Shown piece by piece: positions 55,575 to 64,000 of a stretch of DNA of 64,000 nt. Numbering within the stretch: position 1 is the stretch's first letter; the number at the start of each line of letters is the position of its first letter. The position numbers and the translations under genes were made by a program. The notes under the pieces were generated by a model that was given only the letters and a program-made list of their open reading frames with translations, was not told the DNA's origin and did no database searches. This DNA comes from Saccharospirillum sp. (GTDB lineage Bacteria; Pseudomonadota; Gammaproteobacteria; Pseudomonadales; Natronospirillaceae), in assembly GCA_022565595.1 (NCBI GenBank), contig JAIUML010000016.1:1-64000 (forward strand), given 5' to 3'.

Positions 55575-58500
55575 CTACAGCTCTACTTCAACAAAGTGCT
55601 CCAGGTGGTCGTCTATCAATGGAATGCGATCATCGGTTTGCTCGGTACCGTCGACCATTACGTGGACTTCCTTCATCGCTAAATCGCCCGTTCTTCGAAC
55701 ATTGATGTGGTACAGCGTTTCGCGAAAGCGATAATGAATTTTGTAGCCCCCCCAATCTGCAGGGATACAGGGTGCGATGCGTAAATGGTTCCTTTCCAGG
55801 TGCAATCCCAGCAAGGTTTCCACGGTCAGTCGGTACATCCACCCAGCTGCACCGGTGTACCATGTCCAGCCGCCGCGACCGGTGTGTGGAGCAACACCAT
55901 AAATGTCTGCACACATGACATAGGGTTCCACCTTGTAGTGCTCCATGGCCTCTGGAGTGCTGCCATGGTTTACCGGATTCAGCATGGCGTAGAGTTCCCA
56001 GGCGCGCTCAGAGTCACCGAGCATGGCAAATGCCATCGTCGTCCATATGGCGGCATGGGTATATTGCCCACCGTTCTCGCGTACTCCTGGAATGTAGCCT
56101 TTGATGTAGCCGGGCTCGAGGTCTGCTTTATCAAAGGGTGGGTCAAGCAACTGTATAATCTGTTTCTCTCGCCGCACCAGGCGCTGATCCACTGCGTTCA
56201 TGGCCTGGCGAGCTCTGTGCACATCGCCACCTCTGGAGATAACCGCCCAACTCTGGCTGATTGAATCAATCTGGCATTCTTCGTTACTGCTCGACCCCAG
56301 AGGCGTACCGTCATCGAAGTAAGCGCGCCGATACCAGTCTCCATCCCATGCCTGAGCTTCGATATTGTCGCGCATCTGATCCGCTCGCGCGTGGCACAAG
56401 TCGGAGAAGGCCAGGTCGTCATGGTCCCTTGCCAGACCGGCAAACAACTCCAGGTTTTCGACCAGAAACCAGGCCAGCCAGACACTTTCACCTTGCCCAT
56501 TCTTGCCAACCAGATTCATGCCATCGTTCCAGTCGCCACAGCCCATCAGTGGCAATTGATGAGCACCAACCCGTGCACTGTGCTTGAGGGCACGCACGCA
56601 ATGTTCATAGAGGCTGGCCGCTTCGGAGGATCGTTGCGGTTGATCGTAGTAAGCTTCTTCTTCCACATACAGTTCGCGGCCTTCCAGGAAGTGGACCGGC
56701 TCATTGAGTACACCCGTATCACCCGTCGCTCGCACATATCGACAGGTGGCATAGGGCAGCCACAAATAGTCGTCAGAAAAATGAGTACGCACGCCCTGAC
56801 CATTGGGTGGGTGCCACCAGTGTTGTACATCGCCCTTGAGGAACTGGCGACCGGCATGACGAAGCAACTGCTCACGGGCAAGCCAGGGTGTGGCGTGGAT
56901 CAACGCCATGGTGTCCTGCAACTGGTCACGGAAACCGTAAGCTCCGCCAGACTGGTAGTAGCCGCTACGCCCCCATAGCCTGCACGACAACGTTTGGTAA
57001 ACCAGCCAACCGTTAGCCAGCAGGTTCAGCGCTTTGTCCGGTGTTTCTACGTTGACTGCACCCAGAGTACGATTCCAATAATCCCAAACCCCTTCCAGCG
57101 CTTGAAGAGCCCCTGCCTGCCCACCGTATTGCTGAGTAAGATGTCGCGCTTCGTCAGCGTTAGCGGCTGCGCCCAGGATGAACACAATCTCACGCTCCTG
57201 ACCAGGAGCAAGTTCGATCTGGTTCTGAATCGCGGCACAGGGATCGAGGCCAGCCCCGGTTCTGCCCGAGAGGCACTTTCGGCGCATCGCCGATGGACTG
57301 CCAAGCGAACCGTTGCGGCCAATAAATTCAGTGCGGTTGCCGCTCACCGTAGACTCGCGCTCACTGGAGTGCGCAAAAAATACCCGATTGGCGCATTCAT
57401 GACCGTAGTTATTGCGCGCCAACAAGGCACCAGTGTGCAGATCAATTTCGGTAACAATGTGCATCATGTTGGTGTGTCGCCACTCACCCAACACCAATTC
57501 CCAGTAGCCGGTCAGTGACAGACGACGTGATCGTTCTGATTGGTTACGCAGCTTGACTACCAGGAATTTTACCGGCGCATCCATGGCGACATAGGTATGG
57601 AGTTCTGAGGCGATGCCAGCCTCCAGGTGCTCGAAAACAGTGTAGCCAAAGCCGTGGCGACACAGGTAGCCCGAGCGGCCTCGGGCCGGGAGCGGCGTCG
57701 GCGACCAGAATTCGCCTGTTTCTTCATCACGGATGTAGAGTGCTTCACCACTGCTATCGGAGATAGGGTCATTGTACCAGGGGGTCAGCCGGAACTCGTG
57801 GGCATTCTCTACCCAGGTGTAGGCGCTACCGCCCTCACTCACGACCGTACCAATGTGTGGGCTGGCGATTACGTTGGCCCAGGGTGCTGGCGTGTTCTGG
57901 CCAGGTTCGAGGCTAATCACATATTCGTGACCATCCGGAGTAAAGCCACCCAGGCCATTGTTGAACACCAAATCGTGCTGCCCTAATGGCTCAATTTGCT
58001 CCAGGGCGGCCTGATGTGAGGGCACCAGCAAGTCCGACCTTCGTTCAGGCGACACACGTCTGTCGACCTGCTCAACCAGTGTCTCGGCGGTATCGCTGAA
58101 GACGATGCGGGCAACGGTTTGCAGTAACACGCGCTCGTCTTCAGAGAGTTCTTCTGCGCGTCGCACGAAGATCCCACCAGGCTTATCGACTACCTGAGCT
58201 TCAGGCCCAGCATTAATAAGCCCCATGATCTGATCCTGCAAAACCGCTCGATAGCCCGAGAAGCCCTCATTAACAATCACAAGGTCGGCGGCCAGTCCCT
58301 TCATGCGCCAGTAAGCATGTGCCTGAACCACCTGTCTGACCAGTTCGATACGGTTGACGTCACCAATCAGCAGTAGAACGATGGGCAAATCGCCCGAGAT
58401 GGCAAAGCGCCAAAGCCCGGATTGCCCCAATTGATTGCGCGAGATGATATCAGACTCTGCACGGCGCAATGGGTTAGTGTAGATGACAGAGTTGGCCAGG

Positions 58501-61500
58501 CGGCCAAAGAGTTGGGCGTCAGCTTCGGTAGCGTTGAGGTGACGCAATACCTCCTGGCTCTGAAACCAGGCCATTTCAAATGCGCGCTCGACAAAGTGGC
58601 GGTCGCAGTATTTCTCAAGCAATGCTATTGCCGCCTCTCGTGTTTCTGCCACCCCGGAGATGATCTGCACGCTTGCCGATTCATCGGGCGACAAGGTCAG
58701 GGTATTGCGGATCGCCACTATGGGGTCGAGCACGGCACCCTCAGTGTTCGACAGAGCCGCCGGTTGACTCGGGCTGTCCAGTGCCAACGGGTTGGCCGCC
58801 GTACGACCACGCCCCACGAAGCGGGCACGATCGGTTTCATAAGTCGGTTCGTCGGACACCGAGCCCGGTGCGGCCAACAAATGAAACATCCAGGGTACCT
58901 GTTCGCCCGGCGTGCGTGGACGCCGAGTGCAAAGTATGGCCTGCTGGCCGGGGAGGATCTCGGTCTGTACAAACAGATTGCTGAACGAACGATGTGCCAG
59001 GTCGTCCGTCAATGGTGCCAATACCACTTCTGCAAAGCTCGTTACTTCGATGTGTCGAGTGCGCGAAGACTGGTTGGTGAGCATGACACGACGAATTTCG
59101 ACATCGTCCTCTGGAGACACGCTGATCTCGGTGTGAGTTTCTATCGCGTAGTCGCGCCGCCGGTATTCTGCACGAGCCTGTACAAATATTGCCTCGTAAT
59201 GGTCTGCCTTGCGAAGGGTCGGTTGGTGAGCCGCCGACCAGTAGTTACCGTTGTCACGATCGCGCAGGTAGATAAAGGTGCCCCAGCCATCTGAAGTGGC
59301 GTCTTCACGCCAGCGAGTAATGGCGAGATTGCGCCAACGGCTAGCGCTACCACCTGCATGGGTCGCCATAACATGATAATGACCGTTCGACAGCAGATGA
59401 ACCTCAGGGAGACGCGTACAAGGGTCGGTAAAGACGCGCATGATCTCGCCAACCTCTGAACTCGGTGGGCTGGAGGAGGCGCTGACCTCGGCTGCATGCG
59501 GATAGAGGGTATCCCCTTTTTTGGGCACTCGCTCTTGCAGCAGCAGTTCAGTGGCCCGTACCAGTGGATCGGATAGGAAGCGGCGCTGCATCGGTTGATC
59601 CAATAGTACATGCGCGAAAGACAGCAGACTCATGCCCAGATGGTGCACCATGAAGTTCTGAACGATGGCGTGCGACTTACCTCTGGGCACGCGCGTGGGA
59701 GTGTAATCAATGGCTTCATAGAAACCGTACTCGCCCAGAAAGCCCAGATCGGCCATTTGCTGCAGGTTGCGGCAGGCTTCCTGTGGCATAACCATCAGCG
59801 CAAGGGCGCTGGCATAAGGTGCGATTACCAGATCTTCGCCCAGTCCTCTTTTGAAGCCGAGACCGGGAACGCCGAAAGCCCGGTACTGGTATACCAGGTT
59901 GAGGTCTGTGGCGTTGTAGCAGGACTCCGAAATGCCCCAGGGCACGGCACGCTGTCGGCCGTATTCGATTTGGCGCGAAACGGCAGCCTTGCAGGTCTGT
60001 GCCAACAGCGTATTGGTGTAGCTTGGCATGATCAACTGCGGCATCAGGTACTCAAACATGGAGCCACTCCATGAAATCAGACTCAGGTCACCGCCCTGGC
60101 TGGTCAGGAGGCGACCGAGCGCGAACCAATGCTTCTGTGGAAGTTGCCCTTGAGCGATCAGCAGGAAGCTCGCCAGACGCGCTTCCGATGCCAAAAGATC
60201 GTAGCAGGCTGGATCACGACGCCGTTCACTGACGTCGTAACCGATGCTCAGCAAACAACTTTCACAATCGTAGAGAAAGTGAAAATCCATTTTCGCCAAA
60301 AGGCGACAACGACCAATCAACTCGTCAATGAGCTCGAATTGCGCTCGTGCGCCCTCGCCGCCTGCTGCGCTTGCCAGTTCTGCCCGTGTCGGGAGCGCAC
60401 TGCCTTGCCATGACTCGGATACCAATGAGCCCAGTTCATCGCGAAGCGAACGGAATTGCTGGTCAAATGCTTGCGTCCAATAATAGAGTTCACCCTCCTG
60501 GTCGATGTCCTTCGGCAAAGAGGTACAGATTTCGCCCCCGGTGACGTCAATCTGCTCGAGAACTCTTAAGGCACCAACCAGGCTTTGTGGCGGGCCTTCA
60601 CGTCTGAATGCTCGAAGTGTCCCTTGTAACCTTCGAATGTCCTCAGCCAGTGTGCGACAGGGTGAGGTGATCAGCAGTTCAGAAATAATGTTCAGGGTAT
60701 CTTCCAGGCCTTGTACCGCACTGAATAGAAAAACCGGTCTGCTTTTCATCTCGGCCAGGCCTGCCTCAAGTGTCAGCAGGCTACCCACCAGGTTGCCGCT
60801 ATCCACCGAGGAGACATATGACGGATGAAGGGGTTGCAGTGTATGGGTGTCGTACCAGTTTAAAAAGTGCCCATGGTAGCGTTCCAGCTTTTCCATTGAC
60901 GTGAAGGTTTTATTGATTCGCTGCAAAGACTCCCCTACCGTAAGATACCCGAAATCAACAGCGGCCAGGTCGGCAAGCAGCGACATGCCAATGTTGGTCG
61001 GTGAGGTTCGGGAAGCGATAACTGGCTCTGGATTGACCTGAAAGTTGTCCGGCGGCAACCAGTTATCATTCGGACCGACGAAGTCCGTGAAATAGCGCCA
61101 GGTACGACGGGCCGAGGTACGCAGGAACAGTCGTTGTTCGATGCTCAAACCCGGTGTTGGAGGGGCCAGAGGTTTGCTGATCCACCACCCAATCGCCGGC
61201 GACACTAGCCACAGCAATAAAATGGGCGCGGCACTAACCAGAGTTACCGGTGGGCTCCCTGGAATAACCAGAGCAGCGCTGACCACTAACGCTAGTGCTG
61301 GTGCAAACCACATTTCCCGAAGAAAGTCAGGCAGCGAGGTACAGGCATTGCGGCGTGCGTAGCCAGGCAACTGCCAGAGCAACAAACCACGTCGCGTAAA
61401 CGGCATGCGTAAAGCGGAATGCCAAATGGCTCCCATGACAATACGCGTGTCGTAAGGCAGAAAAACCAGAGCCAACAAGGCGAGGGCCAGGGGGCGGCTC

Positions 61501-64000
61501 GCCGATTGAGCGGTGAGGCTCAGGTGCATCAGCCAGTCGCATTCTTGTGGTTTGCGAATCAACTCAACCAGTGCAGATACCAAAGCAGGTAGAAACAAGA
61601 CCGCCAGGACCAGAAAAAGCCAGATCCAAACGAACACCGGGCTTGCCAGCCAACCTATGATCAGCAGAGAATTCAAGGCTGGAGACACCAGGCTGCGTCT
61701 GAGGTTGTCAAAAATTTTCCATCGAGACAAAGCCGAGAGTGGATTCGTTCGCCACCTCGAATGATCGCCTTTGTCGGTATCGGGCCCTGGTACACGTGGT
61801 AACAACCAGCCAGCGATCTGCCAGTCGCCACGTATCCAGCGATGCCGCCTGCTGGACTCTGCGGCGATACTGGCCGGTAGCTCCTCAATCAGGTCAACAT
61901 CAGTCACCAGGGCTGATCGGGCAAAACCACTTTCCAGCAGGTCATGGCTCAGGATGAGATTTTCGGGAAAGCGACCATCGACAGCCTGGCGAAACGCATC
62001 GACGTCATAGATTCCCTTGCCGATAAAAGATCCTTCACCAAACACATCCTGGTAGACATCCGATACCTCGCGCGTGTATGGGTCAAGGCCAGAATCACCA
62101 GCATAGAGCCTGGTGAAAGGTGATTGACTCGCGCTGGTCAGGCTGATGGAAGCGCGAGGTTGGAGGATTGCGTAACCTTCAACAACTCGTCCCTTTTCGG
62201 CATCAAAGACTGGTCGATTGAGTGGGTGCGCCAGATTACCAACCAGGGTGCGTGCGGCGTCACGCGGTAATTGAGTATCGGTATCCAGAGTAATGACGTA
62301 CTGAATTGTCGAAAGGAGAGTCTCATCACCGACGATGTCAGAAAAGGCATTGAGTGCCTGACCTCTTAATCGGGCATTGAACTGTTCCAGTTTACCGCGC
62401 TTACGCTCATAGCCCATCCATACTCGATCAATCGGATTCCACAGCCTGGGCCGGTGAAACAGGAAAAATACAGAGTGTCGATCATCGCTGTAGGTTCGAT
62501 TGAGTGCCTCCACGGCAGAACGCGCGTATGCAAGCAAGGCTGCATCCTGGGGTAACTGTTGCTCAGATGCGTCTCGAAAATCTGTCAACAAGGCGAAAAA
62601 CAGGTTGGGATCGCGATTGCCAAGGTAGCGAATTTCCTGGGCCTCCAGCAATGCATCAACCTCCTGCTCACTGCTCAGCAAGGTAGGCACAATCACCATC
62701 GTTCGGTGAGCGGCTGGAATGCCAACGGAGAAATCCAGCCTTGGCAAGACACGTGGTGGCAACAACTGGGTAATCGCCAGATTTACCAGCGCCAGTGCCA
62801 ACGCCGATGAGGCCAGCAAACTGGTGACCGAAAAAAACCAGAATCGCCAGTCATTCAGTGCGAGTCCATTAAAGGCATACAGCGCTGCAAACGTCATGAT
62901 CAAGGTTAAAGACAGAATAAACCCGAGGTAAAGGTGCAGTTGGTAAGGCTGGGTCGTACGTTTTACTCGAGTTTTTAGCGGTGGCTGGCCCTCGACTGCG
63001 CGTTCCAGAGTCGGCCTTCCCCGGTCAACAAGGTAGTACCCAACATGGGCTCTGCGGTCATTCAGTCCGTGATGATCAGCGGCAGCCTGAGCCAGCAAGA
63101 TGGCCTGGCGTGCCACCGCCAGCTCGCTCTGGCTGCTGCTCCGCGCTACATCCTCTATGACATGCCGGTAACGGTCGCGAGTGGCGAAATCCTGATTGGC
63201 ATGCATGCCTGCAGGGTCTTCGCATAGCGCCTTTTCGACGACACTCAATGACTCAACATAGAGCGTCCAGTCCTTGGTGCCAATAAAACGCAGGCTACCG
63301 ATGCTGTTCGCGATAGAAATCTGATTGGTAGCGTCAGTTCGCCCGGCCGCCTCAGATAACTTCGTTGCGGTTACGCCCTGCTCGATCAGCTTCTGTTCAA
63401 CCCAGGTTTGCACAAATGCCATGGCTGGCCCCTGAGCCTGAAGCCGATCGTAAAACTCTTCGACAAAGGGTGCGGTCAGGGGTACATCCGCCTGGGCAAA
63501 CTCCGCCAGCAACTGGATCAACTGCTTCGGATCGCTCTCAACGGCAGCGAGCATGCGGTCTGCCCAACTGATGGCCGCATCGCGTTCCTCACGCTTCTGA
63601 GCAATACGTACGGCAACGCGACGTAAATTCTCCAGTAGCGCCAACTTCAACATAATTGGAAAGGCCCACAATTCGCCCAGCTTCAAAGGCTCCACGGTCT
63701 GATAAGCTGCCAGAAACTGAGTGGCATTGTCGTTGTCCACGCGACCGTCCATGTGCGAAATCAACTCCAACGAGAGGTCGTATATGCGAGGCAGCCCAGC
63801 TGACTGACCATTGGCTAATCGCGGCAACTGCCGACTGTAGCCGCGCGGGAGATGGCGACGGGCCTGGCTTATCTGTTGCTCAATAAGGTAAAAGTTGTCC
63901 AGCAACCAGGATTCGGTGGGTACTATTCTTTGCCCCGCAGTCGAAGCAGCAGTAACGACCTCATAGGCCGCCAACAGGACACGAGCATTTTCCGCCAGTC
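55575..64000 (-). CDS. ndvB: Cyclic beta-1,2-glucan synthase (NdvB/Cgs type), 5' end beyond window
   Basis: At least 2808 codons; the frame stays open to the window edge (upstream residues LAENARVL fit the family), so TTG 63974 is not the true start. Order: N-terminal helical domain; membrane helices near 350-400; GT84 glycosyltransferase domain with VITLDTDTQLPRDAARTLVGNLAHPLN near residue 560; more membrane helices near 800-940; a middle domain; and a C-terminal GH94 phosphorylase-like domain with MGCGDWNDGMN near 2480 and GWTWYTGAAGWMYRLTVE near 2690. In Brucella and rhizobia this single membrane protein initiates, elongates, trims and cyclises periplasmic beta-1,2-glucans from UDP-glucose. 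Length is normal and no frameshift is seen. Confidence 0.93.
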   Translation of the reverse strand, partial: LAENARVLLAAYEVVTAASTAGQRIVPTESWLLDNFYLIEQQISQARRHLPRGYSRQLPRLANGQSAGLPRIYDLSLELISHMDGRVDNDNATQFLAAYQTVEPLKLGELWAFPIMLKLALLENLRRVAVRIAQKREERDAAISWADRMLAAVESDPKQLIQLLAEFAQADVPLTAPFVEEFYDRLQAQGPAMAFVQTWVEQKLIEQGVTATKLSEAAGRTDATNQISIANSIGSLRFIGTKDWTLYVESLSVVEKALCEDPAGMHANQDFATRDRYRHVIEDVARSSSQSELAVARQAILLAQAAADHHGLNDRRAHVGYYLVDRGRPTLERAVEGQPPLKTRVKRTTQPYQLHLYLGFILSLTLIMTFAALYAFNGLALNDWRFWFFSVTSLLASSALALALVNLAITQLLPPRVLPRLDFSVGIPAAHRTMVIVPTLLSSEQEVDALLEAQEIRYLGNRDPNLFFALLTDFRDASEQQLPQDAALLAYARSAVEALNRTYSDDRHSVFFLFHRPRLWNPIDRVWMGYERKRGKLEQFNARLRGQALNAFSDIVGDETLLSTIQYVITLDTDTQLPRDAARTLVGNLAHPLNRPVFDAEKGRVVEGYAILQPRASISLTSASQSPFTRLYAGDSGLDPYTREVSDVYQDVFGEGSFIGKGIYDVDAFRQAVDGRFPENLILSHDLLESGFARSALVTDVDLIEELPASIAAESSRRHRWIRGDWQIAGWLLPRVPGPDTDKGDHSRWRTNPLSALSRWKIFDNLRRSLVSPALNSLLIIGWLASPVFVWIWLFLVLAVLFLPALVSALVELIRKPQECDWLMHLSLTAQSASRPLALALLALVFLPYDTRIVMGAIWHSALRMPFTRRGLLLWQLPGYARRNACTSLPDFLREMWFAPALALVVSAALVIPGSPPVTLVSAAPILLLWLVSPAIGWWISKPLAPPTPGLSIEQRLFLRTSARRTWRYFTDFVGPNDNWLPPDNFQVNPEPVIASRTSPTNIGMSLLADLAAVDFGYLTVGESLQRINKTFTSMEKLERYHGHFLNWYDTHTLQPLHPSYVSSVDSGNLVGSLLTLEAGLAEMKSRPVFLFSAVQGLEDTLNIISELLITSPCRTLAEDIRRLQGTLRAFRREGPPQSLVGALRVLEQIDVTGGEICTSLPKDIDQEGELYYWTQAFDQQFRSLRDELGSLVSESWQGSALPTRAELASAAGGEGARAQFELIDELIGRCRLLAKMDFHFLYDCESCLLSIGYDVSERRRDPACYDLLASEARLASFLLIAQGQLPQKHWFALGRLLTSQGGDLSLISWSGSMFEYLMPQLIMPSYTNTLLAQTCKAAVSRQIEYGRQRAVPWGISESCYNATDLNLVYQYRAFGVPGLGFKRGLGEDLVIAPYASALALMVMPQEACRNLQQMADLGFLGEYGFYEAIDYTPTRVPRGKSHAIVQNFMVHHLGMSLLSFAHVLLDQPMQRRFLSDPLVRATELLLQERVPKKGDTLYPHAAEVSASSSPPSSEVGEIMRVFTDPCTRLPEVHLLSNGHYHVMATHAGGSASRWRNLAITRWREDATSDGWGTFIYLRDRDNGNYWSAAHQPTLRKADHYEAIFVQARAEYRRRDYAIETHTEISVSPEDDVEIRRVMLTNQSSRTRHIEVTSFAEVVLAPLTDDLAHRSFSNLFVQTEILPGQQAILCTRRPRTPGEQVPWMFHLLAAPGSVSDEPTYETDRARFVGRGRTAANPLALDSPSQPAALSNTEGAVLDPIVAIRNTLTLSPDESASVQIISGVAETREAAIALLEKYCDRHFVERAFEMAWFQSQEVLRHLNATEADAQLFGRLANSVIYTNPLRRAESDIISRNQLGQSGLWRFAISGDLPIVLLLIGDVNRIELVRQVVQAHAYWRMKGLAADLVIVNEGFSGYRAVLQDQIMGLINAGPEAQVVDKPGGIFVRRAEELSEDERVLLQTVARIVFSDTAETLVEQVDRRVSPERRSDLLVPSHQAALEQIEPLGQHDLVFNNGLGGFTPDGHEYVISLEPGQNTPAPWANVIASPHIGTVVSEGGSAYTWVENAHEFRLTPWYNDPISDSSGEALYIRDEETGEFWSPTPLPARGRSGYLCRHGFGYTVFEHLEAGIASELHTYVAMDAPVKFLVVKLRNQSERSRRLSLTGYWELVLGEWRHTNMMHIVTEIDLHTGALLARNNYGHECANRVFFAHSSERESTVSGNRTEFIGRNGSLGSPSAMRRKCLSGRTGAGLDPCAAIQNQIELAPGQEREIVFILGAAANADEARHLTQQYGGQAGALQALEGVWDYWNRTLGAVNVETPDKALNLLANGWLVYQTLSCRLWGRSGYYQSGGAYGFRDQLQDTMALIHATPWLAREQLLRHAGRQFLKGDVQHWWHPPNGQGVRTHFSDDYLWLPYATCRYVRATGDTGVLNEPVHFLEGRELYVEEEAYYDQPQRSSEAASLYEHCVRALKHSARVGAHQLPLMGCGDWNDGMNLVGKNGQGESVWLAWFLVENLELFAGLARDHDDLAFSDLCHARADQMRDNIEAQAWDGDWYRRAYFDDGTPLGSSSNEECQIDSISQSWAVISRGGDVHRARQAMNAVDQRLVRREKQIIQLLDPPFDKADLEPGYIKGYIPGVRENGGQYTHAAIWTTMAFAMLGDSERAWELYAMLNPVNHGSTPEAMEHYKVEPYVMCADIYGVAPHTGRGGWTWYTGAAGWMYRLTVETLLGLHLERNHLRIAPCIPADWGGYKIHYRFRETLYHINVRRTGDLAMKEVHVMVDGTEQTDDRIPLIDDHLEHFVEVEL

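Noticed and set aside
1-64000. CRISPR arrays, rRNA genes, prophage or insertion-sequence transposases
   Set aside because: No regularly spaced repeats, rRNA signatures, phage structural genes or transposase motifs were seen; the only recombinase is the integron integrase.

Overview
The window reads as chromosomal DNA of a gammaproteobacterium, probably a marine or halotolerant one near the Oceanospirillales/Saccharospirillum-Reinekea group. This is inferred from the gene set: AceK, DUF3581, the PrkA-YeaH-SpoVR trio, the order rpsF-rpsR-membrane protein-rplI, malate:quinone oxidoreductase, and a glucosylglycerate (compatible solute) operon. The species cannot be fixed from sequence reading alone.

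Left end (1-2.1 kb): an integron. A typical IntI integrase gene (plus strand) has a LexA-type SOS box over its promoter. A GTTRRRY attI core lies upstream of it, and cassette-type genes point away from the integrase on the minus strand. The first reading frame after attI has no start codon and opens exactly at the recombination core. The second ends four bases before an attC-like core. The array may continue beyond base 1.

2.2-31 kb is mostly minus-strand housekeeping: rbgA; a trehalose-synthase-like GH13 enzyme; a tightly overlapping molybdenum cofactor operon (moaA-mobA-moaB-moaC-moaD-moaE) behind a probable Moco riboswitch and a ModE-like site; spoVR-yeaH-prkA; ung; apt with a purine permease; mqo; a large cyanophycinase-like lipoprotein; dnaB; the ribosomal operon rpsF-rpsR-(membrane protein)-rplI; and an M48 protease with LemA. 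A plus-strand tRNA-Met/Gln/Gln cluster is followed by sseA and a secreted polysaccharide deacetylase. Hairpin-rich non-coding repeats sit in several intergenic gaps.

31-45.8 kb is dominated by carbon storage and solutes: fbp; the operon glycerate kinase-phosphatase-glucosyl-3-phosphoglycerate synthase, which would turn glycerate plus NDP-glucose into glucosylglycerate; aceK; glgC-glgA (ADP-glucose and glycogen); an MFS transporter; and tadA. FBPase, GlgC/GlgA, the GH13 enzyme and the glucosylglycerate operon together suggest active hexose-phosphate partitioning between glycogen and osmolytes.

45.9-64 kb is an envelope/stress region: two DUF1566 proteins, a beta-propeller lipoprotein, a PRC-barrel exported protein, a 23-residue membrane peptide, a PhnA-like membrane protein, a KatE-type catalase gene interrupted by an in-frame TGA, a small outer-membrane beta-barrel, and a giant NdvB/Cgs-type cyclic beta-1,2-glucan synthase that runs off the right edge. 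The best leads for follow-up are the SOS-controlled integron with its start-less first frame, the interrupted katE, the three-gene glucosylglycerate operon, the modular cyanophycinase-like lipoprotein and several very small membrane-protein genes.
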